Positions 50,933 through 58,798 of a stretch of DNA of 64,000 nucleotides are shown here, one piece after another. The notes under the pieces were generated by a model. It was not told the DNA's origin, did no database searches, and saw nothing but the letters and a program-made list of their open reading frames with translations. Made by a program: the position numbers and the translations under genes. Origin of the DNA: Mitsuaria sp. WAJ17 (GTDB taxonomy: Bacteria; Pseudomonadota; Gammaproteobacteria; Burkholderiales; Burkholderiaceae_C); assembly GCF_014174515.1 (NCBI RefSeq), contig NZ_JACJUG010000023.1, positions 28,346 through 92,345 on the forward strand. The letters are read 5' to 3'. Position 1 is the stretch's first letter. Each line of letters starts with the position of its first letter.

Positions 50933-51763
50933 TCACAGCCACTGCACATCCGCCTTCAGCACCTCCGCGGGGTAGTAGCGCCCCATGATCTGCTGCAGGC
51001 GGCCTTCGCCCAGCGCCTGCTCGATCAGGCGGCGCAGGCGGCGCCGGGTCTCGGCGCCGAGGGTGCTGGTTGAGAGGTAGGCCCCCACCTCCGAGGGCGG
51101 CAGGCCGCTCAGGAGCTGGAAGTGGAAGCCCTGAGTCGCTCGCGCCTCGCTGCTGCCGTCCTGCAGGGCGGAATGCAGCAAGGTGGGCGGCAGGATCGTG
51201 AACTGCACGCGACCGGCACGCAGCATCTGTCCCAGGGTCTTCAGGTCCGCGACGACATCGACACGGCGCTGCTCCTCCAGCCGGCGCAGCAGGCGTTCGT
51301 ACTCGCTGCCCCAGGTGTAGCTGCGCACGACCACGGCACGCCAGTCCTTGCGTGCCACCAGGGCCTCGACGCTGGTGGGTGGCGCTTCCGTGCTTGCGCC
51401 GAAGGTGATCAGCGTGGGCGTCAGGCGCAGCATGGGCAGGAACTCGGCCTTCAGGTCACGCTCGGCCGTGCGCGAAGCGGGCAGGAAGAGGTCGGCCTCG
51501 CCGGTCTCGAAAAACATGAGGCTTTGCCGGGGCCGGGGCACAACGGGGAAGCTGAAGCTGCAGCCCAGGGCCGGCTCCAGGCTGCGCAGCAGGTCGGGAT
51601 AGACGCCGCGCACCTGCCCGTCCGGCAGCACCTGCACATTGAAGCCCGTGGGCGCGACCGGCACGACCAGGGCGCGCTCGCAGCGGGCCTGTGCTGCCGG
51701 TGCGAAGGCCATGCCCAGCAGCGTGGAACCCAGGCCGCGCAGGAAACCGCGTCGCATCGGCAT
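50933..51763 (-). CDS. Solute-binding family 3-like periplasmic protein, Tat-type signal
   Basis: A 276-residue exported protein. The N-terminus MPMRRGFLRGLGSTLLGMAF has a twin-arginine-like motif (RRGFLRG) and ends in AQA, a likely cleavage site. The mature part resembles SBP_bac_3 sensors: GQVRGVYPDLLRSLEPALG, FFETGEADLFLPASRTAERD, QMLRAGRVQFTILPP and GRLQQIMGRYYP. No ABC permease is adjacent. The ATG at 51763 has a GAGG site; a GTG at 51784 overlapping the VOC gene stop (GTGA) is an alternative. Confidence 0.8.
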   Translation of the reverse strand: MPMRRGFLRGLGSTLLGMAFAPAAQARCERALVVPVAPTGFNVQVLPDGQVRGVYPDLLRSLEPALGCSFSFPVVPRPRQSLMFFETGEADLFLPASRTAERDLKAEFLPMLRLTPTLITFGASTEAPPTSVEALVARKDWRAVVVRSYTWGSEYERLLRRLEEQRRVDVVADLKTLGQMLRAGRVQFTILPPTLLHSALQDGSSEARATQGFHFQLLSGLPPSEVGAYLSTSTLGAETRRRLRRLIEQALGEGRLQQIMGRYYPAEVLKADVQWL

Positions 51764-51780
51764 GGCTGTGGCCTCGCTGC

Positions 51781-52149
51781 TCACCCCATGCAGAAGGCAT
51801 TGAGCTTGTTGCCGTCCAGGTCGCGGAAGTAGGCCGCATAGAAGCCGCCGCCGCGCAAGCCCGGCGCGCCTTCATCGGTGGCGCCTAGGGCCAGGGCCTT
51901 GGCGTGCAGGGCATCGACCTTCTCCTGGCTGTCGACCACCAGGGCCACCATCACGCCATTGCCCACGGTGGCCGGCTGGCCGTCGAAGGGGCGCAGCACG
52001 CCGAAGCCGGGCTTGTCCATGCTGACGCCCCAGGCGTAGCCACGCTCGAACTCCATCAGACGCTTGGCGCCGATCACGGCGAAGAGTTCGTCATAGAAGG
52101 CCGCCGCACGCGGCAGGTCGTTGGTGCCCAGGGTGGTGTAGCCGATCAC
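51781..52149 (-). CDS. VOC-family (glyoxalase/bleomycin-resistance-like) protein
   Basis: A 122-residue protein with paired beta-alpha-beta-beta-beta units: IGYTTLGTNDLPRAAAFYDE, a middle PFDGQPATVGNGVMVALVVD and GGFYAAYFRDLDGNKLNAFC, the usual pattern of small VOC metalloproteins. Specific substrate unknown. Start is GTG at 52149 with a GAGGAG site 6 nt upstream; no ATG fits. Its end touches the solute-binding protein gene, so the two may be cotranscribed. Divergent from PPK2. Confidence 0.88.
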   Translation of the reverse strand: MIGYTTLGTNDLPRAAAFYDELFAVIGAKRLMEFERGYAWGVSMDKPGFGVLRPFDGQPATVGNGVMVALVVDSQEKVDALHAKALALGATDEGAPGLRGGGFYAAYFRDLDGNKLNAFCMG

Positions 52150-52276
52150 GGGGTGCTCCTCTTCTCTCGATGAAGGTGAATCGTTGGCGAAGCCTACACG
52201 CTGGCGTCCGTGTCGCGGGAGTGGCTTGATGGGAATCAAGGACATCCGGAGGCAAGGATGCGACCGTGAGGGTTTG

Positions 52277-53476
52277 ATGACAGCCCCGGAGTCCAGGATG
52301 AGCACCCGCAGTCGCGCCACCAGCACCCCCGACCAGGCCCTCAACGGCAGCCAGGCGCCCAGGCCGCGCCGGGCCCGGGCCGGCGACACCAGCGGCAGCG
52401 GCGACGCCCAGCGCATCGCCCGCCGCGTGGTGACGGACCGTCTGCAGGCCGCCCAGGCCCGCGAACTGGAGGCGCTGAAGGATGTGGCACAAAAGGAGGC
52501 GTCGCAGGGGGCATCGCCCGGGGCCAGTCTGGCCAGCTCCGTGAAGAGCCTGCTGGCCGGTGCCTCGCCGGACGACGCCCTGGCCTTGCGCCAGGCCCTG
52601 CTGGCCGAGCTCCAGCAGCTGCCCGGGGCCGGCCGCAATCCGGATGACGAACTCTCGCCCGACTGGCGTCGCGGCGGCTATCCCTACAGGAATCTGATGT
52701 CCCGCAAGGCCTACGAGAGGCAGAAGTACCGCCTGCAGGTGGAGCTGCTGAAGCTGCAGGCCTGGGTCAAGGCCACCGGCGCCAAGGTGGTCATCCTCTT
52801 CGAAGGGCGCGACGCCGCCGGCAAGGGCGGCACCATCAAGCGCTTCATGGAGCACCTCAACCCCCGCGGCGCCCGTGTGGTGGCCCTGGAAAAGCCCAGC
52901 GAAGTCGAGCGGGGCCAGTGGTACTTCCAGCGCTATGTGCAGCACCTCCCTACGGCCGGCGAGATCGTGCTCTTCGACCGCAGCTGGTACAACCGCGCCG
53001 GCGTGGAGCGGGTGATGGGCTTCTGCTCGGACGCCGAGTACCAGGAGTTTATGCGTCAGGCGCCCGAGTTCGAACGCAATCTGGCGCGCTCCGGCGTGCA
53101 CCTGATCAAGTTCTGGTTCTCCGTCAGCCGCGAGGAGCAGCGCCGCCGTTTCAAGGAGCGCCGCGCCCATCCGCTGAAGCAGTGGAAGCTCTCGCCCATC
53201 GATCTCGCCTCGCTGGACAAGTGGGACGACTACACCCGCGCCAAGGAGGCCATGTTCTTCCACACCGACATCGCCGAAGCGCCATGGACCGTGGTGAAGT
53301 CCGACTGCAAGAAGCGCGCACGCCTCAACGCCATGCGCCACGTTCTGCACCAGCTGCCCTACGCCAACAAGGACCTCGACAAGATCGGCCAGCTCGACCC
53401 ATTGCTGGTCGGGCGCGCCAACGTGGTCTACGAGCGCGGTGAGAACCAGTCGGTCGCCGGCCCAGGCAAGACCTGA
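52277..53476 (+). CDS. ppk2: Polyphosphate kinase 2
   Basis: A 399-residue PPK2 that makes NDP/NTP from polyphosphate. Walker A is FEGRDAAGKGGTIKRFMEHL, Walker B DRSWYNRAGVERVMGF, lid HPLKQWKLSPIDLASLDKW, and the family N-cap MSRKAYERQKYRLQVELLKL. The catalytic domain covers about 130-395. An unusual N-terminal extension of about 130 residues, Arg/Ser/Gly/Ala-rich and largely disordered in appearance, precedes it. The start is ATG 52277, or 52298 (MSTRSR); both have ribosome-site-like upstream bases. It converges on metW with a 59-bp gap lacking a clear terminator. Confidence 0.94.
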   Translation: MTAPESRMSTRSRATSTPDQALNGSQAPRPRRARAGDTSGSGDAQRIARRVVTDRLQAAQARELEALKDVAQKEASQGASPGASLASSVKSLLAGASPDDALALRQALLAELQQLPGAGRNPDDELSPDWRRGGYPYRNLMSRKAYERQKYRLQVELLKLQAWVKATGAKVVILFEGRDAAGKGGTIKRFMEHLNPRGARVVALEKPSEVERGQWYFQRYVQHLPTAGEIVLFDRSWYNRAGVERVMGFCSDAEYQEFMRQAPEFERNLARSGVHLIKFWFSVSREEQRRRFKERRAHPLKQWKLSPIDLASLDKWDDYTRAKEAMFFHTDIAEAPWTVVKSDCKKRARLNAMRHVLHQLPYANKDLDKIGQLDPLLVGRANVVYERGENQSVAGPGKT

Positions 53477-53535
53477 CCCCGGGGCTTGGTACGCCGTCCA
53501 GCTCGCTGCTTCTCGAGCCGGCGATGGCAAGGGGG

Positions 53536-54117
53536 TCAGCTCTTGCGGAACTTGAAGACGGCCATGCTGGCCATGAGGTTCGGGAAGCTGCGCACCACGC
53601 GGCCGTCCTGCACGCCGAAGCTGTCCAGGATGTCCAGCCGGTTCTTGCGCGCCAGCACCTCAAAGTCGGCATAGGTGCCCACGCGGATGTTGGGCGTGTC
53701 GTACCACTCGTAGGGCAGGGTGCGGGTGACGGGCATGCGGCCGCCCAGCACCTGCAGGCGGTTGGGCCAGTGCGCGAAGTTGGGGAAGCTCACGATGCCC
53801 ACACGGCCCACGCGCGCGGTCTCGCGCAGCATGGCCTCGGCATTGCGCAGGTGCTGCAGGGTCTCCAGCTGCAGCACCACGTCGAAGCTCTGGTCCTCGA
53901 AGACGCAGAGCCCTTCCTCCAGGTTCAGCTGGATGACGTTGACGCCGCGCCGCGCGCAGGCCAGCACATTGGCGTCGGACAGCTCCACGCCGTAGCCGGT
54001 GCAGCCGCGCTTCTCCTGCAGCCAGGCCAGCAGCTCGCCGGTGCCACAGCCCAGGTCCAGCACGCGGGAGCCTTCGGGCACCAGGGCGGCGATGGTCTCG
54101 ATCAGGGCGGTGCTCAT
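53536..54117 (-). CDS. metW: Methionine biosynthesis protein MetW
   Basis: A 193-residue class I methyltransferase-fold protein. SAM-site motif SRVLDLGCGTGELLAWLQ, then GYGVELSDANVLACARRGVN, LQLETLQHLRNAEAMLRE and the highly conserved SFPNFAHWPNRLQVLGGRMP. In proteobacteria lacking classical MetA, MetW works with MetX for homoserine O-acylation (family knowledge). Its ATG overlaps the metX stop by one base, so the pair is translationally coupled and under control of the riboswitch ahead of metX. Confidence 0.95.
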   Translation of the reverse strand: MSTALIETIAALVPEGSRVLDLGCGTGELLAWLQEKRGCTGYGVELSDANVLACARRGVNVIQLNLEEGLCVFEDQSFDVVLQLETLQHLRNAEAMLRETARVGRVGIVSFPNFAHWPNRLQVLGGRMPVTRTLPYEWYDTPNIRVGTYADFEVLARKNRLDILDSFGVQDGRVVRSFPNLMASMAVFKFRKS

Positions 54118-55253
54118 CAGCAGAACTCCTTCGCGATGCGCTCGAAGTAGGCGCGCAGCACGCCGTGGTAGCGGGGGTCCTCCAGCAGGAAGGCGTCGTG
54201 GCCGTGCGGGGCATCGATCTCGGCGTAGGACACGTCGCGCCGGTTGTCCACCAGGGCCTTGACGATCTCGCGCGAACGGGCCGGCGAGAAGCGCCAGTCG
54301 GTCGTGAAGCTGGCCAGCAGGTACTTGCAGCGGCTGCTGGCGAAGGTGCGGGAGAGGTCACCGCCATGCTCGCGCGCCGGGTCGAAGTAGTCCAGGGCTC
54401 GGGTGATGAGCAGGTAGGTATTGGCGTCAAAGTATTCGCTGAACTTGTCGCCCTGGTGGCGTAGGTAGCTCTCGATCTGGAACTCGATGTCCTGGGTGCT
54501 GTAGCCCAGCTCGGCAGCCCGCAGCTCGCGGCCGAACTTCTGCTCCATGACGTCGTCGCTGAGATACGTGATGTGGCCGATCATGCGGGCCACGCGCAGG
54601 CCGCGTTTGGGGACCACGTCGTGCTCGTAGAAGAAGCCGCCATGGAAGTCCGGGTCGGTGACGATGGCGCGGCGGGCCACCTCGTTGAAGGCGATGTTCT
54701 GCGCCGACAGGCTGGGTGCGGTGGCGATGGCGATGCAGTGCCGCATGCGGTCCGGGTAGCGCAGCGACCAGTCCAGGGCCTGCATGCCGCCCAGCGAGCC
54801 GCCCAGCACGGCGGCCAGCTGCGTGATGCCCAGGGCGTCCAGCACGCGGGCCTGGGCATCCACCCAGTCGTGCACGGTCACCACCGGGAAGTCGGCGCCG
54901 TAGATGCGGCCGGTGTCCGGGTTGCTGTGCATGGGGCCCGTGGAGCCGAAGCAGGAGCCCAGGTTGTTGATGCCGATAACGAAGAACTTGTCCGTGTCCA
55001 GGGGCTTGCCGGGGCCGACGAGGTTGTCCCACCAGCCTTCGCTCCTCTCCTGCCCGGCGTAGGTGCCGGCCACGTGGTGGCTGGCATTGAGCGCGTGGCA
55101 GACGAGCACGGCATTGGACTTGTCGGCGTTGAGCTGGCCGTAGGTCTCGAAGACCAGCTCGTAGTCGCGGATCTGTGCTCCACTGCGCAAAGGCAGGGGT
55201 GCCTCGAAGCGCAGGCGCTGGGGCTGCACGTCGCCTACCGAGCTTGGGACCAT
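54117..55253 (-). CDS. metX: Homoserine O-acyltransferase MetX
   Basis: A 378-residue alpha/beta-hydrolase-fold enzyme for the first step of methionine synthesis (acetyl or succinyl transfer to homoserine). Nucleophile elbow in LGGSLGGMQALDWSLRYPD, early signature LVCHALNASHHVAG, and the late catalytic region DAPHGHDAFLLEDPRYHG with the His. Companion MetW suggests the acyl donor may be succinyl- or acetyl-CoA; not decidable by eye. The ATG at 55253 (MVPSSVGDVQPQ) was chosen over a TTG-type upstream extension because the terminator and riboswitch occupy the leader just upstream. Confidence 0.95.
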   Translation of the reverse strand: MVPSSVGDVQPQRLRFEAPLPLRSGAQIRDYELVFETYGQLNADKSNAVLVCHALNASHHVAGTYAGQERSEGWWDNLVGPGKPLDTDKFFVIGINNLGSCFGSTGPMHSNPDTGRIYGADFPVVTVHDWVDAQARVLDALGITQLAAVLGGSLGGMQALDWSLRYPDRMRHCIAIATAPSLSAQNIAFNEVARRAIVTDPDFHGGFFYEHDVVPKRGLRVARMIGHITYLSDDVMEQKFGRELRAAELGYSTQDIEFQIESYLRHQGDKFSEYFDANTYLLITRALDYFDPAREHGGDLSRTFASSRCKYLLASFTTDWRFSPARSREIVKALVDNRRDVSYAEIDAPHGHDAFLLEDPRYHGVLRAYFERIAKEFC

Positions 55254-55266
55254 TTTGGGACTCTCC

Positions 55267-55306
55267 AAAAGCAAAAACCGGCTCCGCTGAGGTGCGGACG
55301 CCGGTT
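55267..55306 (-). terminator. Intrinsic terminator/attenuator in the metX leader
   Basis: On the minus strand AACCGGC (55306-55300) pairs with GCCGGTT (55282-55276), extended inside by TCCGC / GCGGA around the loop ACCTCA. It is followed by TTTGCTTTT. It ends about 14 nt before the metX start and directly after the riboswitch aptamer, so it is the probable expression platform. Confidence 0.85.
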
Positions 55307-55315
55307 GCAGGAGCG

Positions 55316-55370
55316 CCCCTCTTTAGCGGAATTTATTGAGCGCCCGCAATTCGGAACAAATCGGCGCTGT
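55316..55370 (-). promoter_or_regulatory. SAM-II (SAM-alpha) type riboswitch upstream of metX
   Basis: The minus-strand leader reads AGCGCCGATTTGTT, CCGAATTGC, GGGCGCTCAATAAATTCC, GCTAAAGAGGGG. The P1 arms AGCGCC / GGCGCT pair perfectly. The loop GATTTG can pair with CAATAAAT, forming the pseudoknot, and GCTAAAGAGG is the conserved 3' part. This order matches the known metX SAM-II aptamer closely. Excess SAM would be expected to reduce metX-metW expression, here probably through the terminator immediately downstream. Confidence 0.85.
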
Positions 55371-55377
55371 GGGGTGG

Positions 55378-55383
55378 ATTATA
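55378..55383 (-). promoter_or_regulatory. -10 box of the metX promoter
   Basis: A perfect TATAAT on the minus strand. Transcription would start about 8-14 bases later, at the 5' edge of the riboswitch. The -35 region is inside the 3' end of the upstream gene and is weak. The hexamer overlaps that gene's TAA stop. Confidence 0.65.
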
Positions 55384-56227
55384 GGCCGCCGGGTCCGGAT
55401 CCACTCCCGGCTCCACTCCCGGATCCGGCGCCGCTCCCCGGCTGCAGCCCGATGCGCTGCAGCAGGCGCTGGTGCTCGCCTGAGCGCTTGAGTCGTTCGT
55501 AGGCCTCCTGCAAGGCCTGCACCTGGCGCTCCTGCAGGTCGGGGCTGCCCACCAGCCAGATCTCGCTCTGGTCGTAGCTGGCCCCCTCGACCCAGTCCCG
55601 CGGGTCTTGGCCCGCGGCCCGGATCGCGCCGGTCACTACGGGGATCGCGCCGTAGAGCAGCGTGGCGCTGCCGTCGCCCATGCGGCGCAGGATGTGCTCG
55701 TAGTCGGGCTCCTGGGACACCTGGCGGTAGCCCTGCTTGTGCAGGCTCTCGGTGCTGAGGGCGCCGCGCAGCGTGAGCACCTTGGACTGGCGTGCCACGG
55801 CCTCGTCGATGCCATTGGGCCAGCGGCTGCGCAGTCCCATCAGGGCATAGCGCTGGGTGAAGAGCGGCACCAGCCAGCGGTACTGGCTCTCGCGCTCGGG
55901 CGTGCGGGCCAGGGGTGCCATCAGCACCTGGCGGCCGGTGCGCGCCATCAGCGTGGCGCGGGCGAAGGGGTAGAAGTGCGGGTGGAGGTCCCAGCCCGTC
56001 CGTTCACCGAGCAGGATCAGAAAGTCCCCCAGCGGCCCCGGGGCGTCGCGGCCCTGCGGGCTGATGAGGGCGGGGAAGTCGGCGCTGACCAGTTCCATGG
56101 CCCGGGCCGGCGAGGTGGGCAGGGCCAGGGCGAACGCGCAGGCCAGGCCCAGTTGCAGGGCCGCGCGCCTGGCGCCGAAGGGGCGGCGCGGGCCGGGGCA
56201 TCCAGGCGGGAGGGTTGCTGCAGCCAT
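55379..56227 (-). CDS. Solute-binding family 3-like exported protein with Gly-Ser tail
   Basis: A 282-residue periplasmic protein. A signal peptide lies at about 20-43 (RAALQLGLACAFALALPTS, ending ARA). The mature domain resembles the polar-amino-acid-binding fold without a transporter: PLGDFLILLGERTGWDLHPH, LARTPERESQYRWLVPLFTQ, LHKQGYRQVSQEPDYEHIL, LQEAYERLKRSGEHQRLL. The last about 20 residues are Gly/Ser/Ala repeats from 12-bp tandem repeats. The metX promoter lies in its 3' end. Ligand unknown. Confidence 0.78.
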   Translation of the reverse strand: MAAATLPPGCPGPRRPFGARRAALQLGLACAFALALPTSPARAMELVSADFPALISPQGRDAPGPLGDFLILLGERTGWDLHPHFYPFARATLMARTGRQVLMAPLARTPERESQYRWLVPLFTQRYALMGLRSRWPNGIDEAVARQSKVLTLRGALSTESLHKQGYRQVSQEPDYEHILRRMGDGSATLLYGAIPVVTGAIRAAGQDPRDWVEGASYDQSEIWLVGSPDLQERQVQALQEAYERLKRSGEHQRLLQRIGLQPGSGAGSGSGAGSGSGPGGL

Positions 56228-56342
56228 GCCGGAGTGGGTGGACGGGGTTGGCAGGAGGGGATCCGCTTGACCCCATTGGAACCCAGCGCCCGCGATTCCT
56301 GCAAGCCGCCCGGCGGCCGGAGCTGGCTCAGCCGCCGCCTGA

Positions 56343-56708
56343 TCAGTCCTCGCGCTTGGAACTGGGCAGGGCGGCAGCCAGGCCCAGCAGCCCGGCGACC
56401 ACCAGCACGTACCACAGGGAGAGGCTGCTCTGCAGCGCCAGCACGCCCGCGCTGGAGAGCACCAGCAGCGCCGCCGCGCTGCCCGCCAGCAGCAACAGGG
56501 CGGCGCCGGCTGCGCGGGTGATCAGCAGGCTCTGGTCCCGGCGCGCGGCCATGGCGAAGAGCACATAGCCCAGCAGGCTGAACAGGGGGAAGAAGACCCA
56601 CAGCGCGGCACCCGCGCTGATCGGGGCCAGGTGCAGGGGTTCGGCCAGCAGGGCGGCGCCTGAGAGCAGGCCCAGCAGCAGCAGGAAGGCGGCGGCAATT
56701 CGCATCAT
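56343..56708 (-). CDS. Small four-helix membrane protein, hypothetical
   Basis: 121 residues with four hydrophobic segments (AAAFLLLLGLLSGAALLAEP, ALWVFFPLFSLLGYVLFAMA, AAGAALLLLAGSAAALLVLS, LWYVLVVAGLLGLAAALP) and a charged C-terminus SSKRED. Family not recognised. ATG at 56708 has an AAGGA site. It lies 21 nt after the sppA stop on the same strand and may be cotranscribed. Confidence 0.72.
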   Translation of the reverse strand: MMRIAAAFLLLLGLLSGAALLAEPLHLAPISAGAALWVFFPLFSLLGYVLFAMAARRDQSLLITRAAGAALLLLAGSAAALLVLSSAGVLALQSSLSLWYVLVVAGLLGLAAALPSSKRED

Positions 56709-56729
56709 GTCGTGGTTCCTTGGTGGGGC

Positions 56730-58586
56730 TCAGGGCGCCGTGCAGAGGCAGTGCACGGTGGTGGCGAAGGGCTTGCGGCCTTCCAGCAGCTCGCTGGCCA
56801 TGGCCAGGTCCTGCTGGGATTGCAGCAGGGCCGGTGGGACCTGGAAGCCCAGCTGGGCGCGCACCGAGGCGGCGATGCCTGGGGCCAGGGTGTCGCCGAA
56901 GCTCTGCAGCAGCTTCTCCAGTCGGCCGGGCTCCTTCTCGATGTAGCTGACGCGCGGCTGGCCCTCCAGCTTGGCGCGGCCGGCTGCGGCTTTCACCGCA
57001 TCGTCCAGGCTGCCCAGGCGGTCGATCAGGCCGCGTTCCAGTGCCTGCTTGCCGGTCCAGACGCGGCCCTGGGCCACGGCATCGATCTCGTTGATCTTCT
57101 TCTTGCGTGCCGCCGCGGCCTTGCCGGTGAACTCGTCGTAGATGTGCTGGATGCTGCTCTGCACGGCCGAAGCCATGCGCGGATCCAGGCCAGTGCGGAA
57201 GTCGTAACCCTTGCCCAGCCAGGTGGTGGTGTAGCCGCCGGTGTGCAGGTTGAGCTTGTCCATCAGCTTCTCGCCGGTGGGCAGCAAGGCGAAGACGCCG
57301 ATGGAGCCGGTGATGGTGCCGGCGTCGGCGATCACCTCGTCGGAGGACATGGAGATCCAGTAGCCCCCCGAGGCCGCCACGTCGCCCATGGAGATCACGA
57401 CGGGCTTGCCGGCCTTTTGCGTCAGCTCCAGCTCGCGGCGAATGACTTCCGAGGCGAAGGCGCTCCCGCCGGGCGAATTGACGCGCAGGACCACGGCCTT
57501 GACCTGCTCGTCCTCGCGGGCTTGGCGGATCAGCTCGGCCGTGGAGTCGCCGCCTATCATGCCGGGGGCGGCCGAACCGTCCTTGATCTCGCCTTGCGCC
57601 ACGACCACGCCCACGGCGGGCCCCACGGCCAGGACCGGCTTCTGGCGGGCCAGGTATTCACCCAGGCCGATGCGGGCGAAGCTGTGGCCCTTGTCGTCCT
57701 TGGCGCCGCGCTCCATCAGCAGGGCGCGGACTTCGTCGCGGGTCTTGATGCCGTCCACCAGCTTCTGCTGCAGGGCCAGCTTGGCCATGTCGCCGCGCAG
57801 CGCCAGCAGGTCCTTGTCGGCCTGCTCGATGCTGCGGGCCAGGCTGCCGGCCTCCAGCTTGCGGGCCTTCTCGATGTCGGCCAGGAAGCCGCTCCAGAGC
57901 TCGTTGTAGAGATAGCTCTCGGCTTCCAGCGAAGCCTGGGAGGGGCCGTTGGCAATGTAGGGCTCGCCGGCGTTCTTGTAGGTGCCCACGCGCAGCAGGT
58001 TGGGGCTGATGCCCACGCGTTCCAGCGCGTCCTTGTAGTACAGGCGCTGGCGGCCGAAGCCGTCCAGCAGCACGCCGCCCATGGGATGCACATAGACCTC
58101 GTCGGCCTGGGCGGCCAGGTAGTAGGCGCGCTGGCTGAAGTTGTCCCCATAGGCCAGCACCTTCTTGCCGGCGGCGCGCACGCGCTGCAGTGCCCCCGCC
58201 ACTTCGTGCAGGCCTGCCAGGCCGGCGCCGCTGAAGCCGTCCAGGTCCAGCAGGACCTGGCTCACCTTGGCGTCCTTGCCTGCGGCGTCCAGGGCGGCCA
58301 GCACGTCGCGCAGACGCACCTGCTTGGGCTCGATGCCCTGCAGCTGGTTGATCGCCTGATCGCGCGCCGAACCCGAGAACTGCTCCACCAGCGGCCCGTT
58401 GAAGCTCAGCACCAGGGTGCTCTTGTCCCGCAGGGGCTTGGGGCCGCCACTGAGCAGGCTCCAGACCAGGGCGATCAGCAGCAGGAGCAGGATCAGGTTG
58501 AGCAGCGCACGGCGCATGCCGTCCACCACCCACCAGATCTTCTTCAGCAGCCACCAGACGGGCGAGATGAGGGTCTTGATGCCCAT
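56730..58586 (-). CDS. sppA: Signal peptide peptidase SppA, 67-kDa type
   Basis: A 618-residue membrane-anchored serine protease that degrades cleaved signal peptides. One TM at about 26-46 (LLNLILLLLLIALVWSLLS). Two tandem S49 repeats: the first carries the general-base Lys in RVGTYKNAGEPYIANG, the second the nucleophile Ser in GDVAASGGYWISMSSDEVIA, as in E. coli SppA. Length is normal. ATG at 58586 has a strong GGAGG site. The 3' end has an extra tail (ATTVHCLCTAP). Divergent from the glutamate-synthase-like gene. Confidence 0.94.
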   Translation of the reverse strand: MGIKTLISPVWWLLKKIWWVVDGMRRALLNLILLLLLIALVWSLLSGGPKPLRDKSTLVLSFNGPLVEQFSGSARDQAINQLQGIEPKQVRLRDVLAALDAAGKDAKVSQVLLDLDGFSGAGLAGLHEVAGALQRVRAAGKKVLAYGDNFSQRAYYLAAQADEVYVHPMGGVLLDGFGRQRLYYKDALERVGISPNLLRVGTYKNAGEPYIANGPSQASLEAESYLYNELWSGFLADIEKARKLEAGSLARSIEQADKDLLALRGDMAKLALQQKLVDGIKTRDEVRALLMERGAKDDKGHSFARIGLGEYLARQKPVLAVGPAVGVVVAQGEIKDGSAAPGMIGGDSTAELIRQAREDEQVKAVVLRVNSPGGSAFASEVIRRELELTQKAGKPVVISMGDVAASGGYWISMSSDEVIADAGTITGSIGVFALLPTGEKLMDKLNLHTGGYTTTWLGKGYDFRTGLDPRMASAVQSSIQHIYDEFTGKAAAARKKKINEIDAVAQGRVWTGKQALERGLIDRLGSLDDAVKAAAGRAKLEGQPRVSYIEKEPGRLEKLLQSFGDTLAPGIAASVRAQLGFQVPPALLQSQQDLAMASELLEGRKPFATTVHCLCTAP

Positions 58587-58798
58587 GCGATTCCTCCAGG
58601 TTGGGCGCGCGCTCGGGCGCGGTTCTCGATGCGCGCCGATTGTGCAGCAAGCCGCCCGCTGTGGCGTGTGCGCAAAGGCACCGCACTGCAGCGTGACAGC
58701 GGTGCGCTTTGATGCTGCACTGCGGCTCTGGGGGCAGCGCTGCCGGGGTCGGGTCTTGCGCCGGCCCGCTGCCGCCCCGCCTTCCGGAGACCGCCCGC

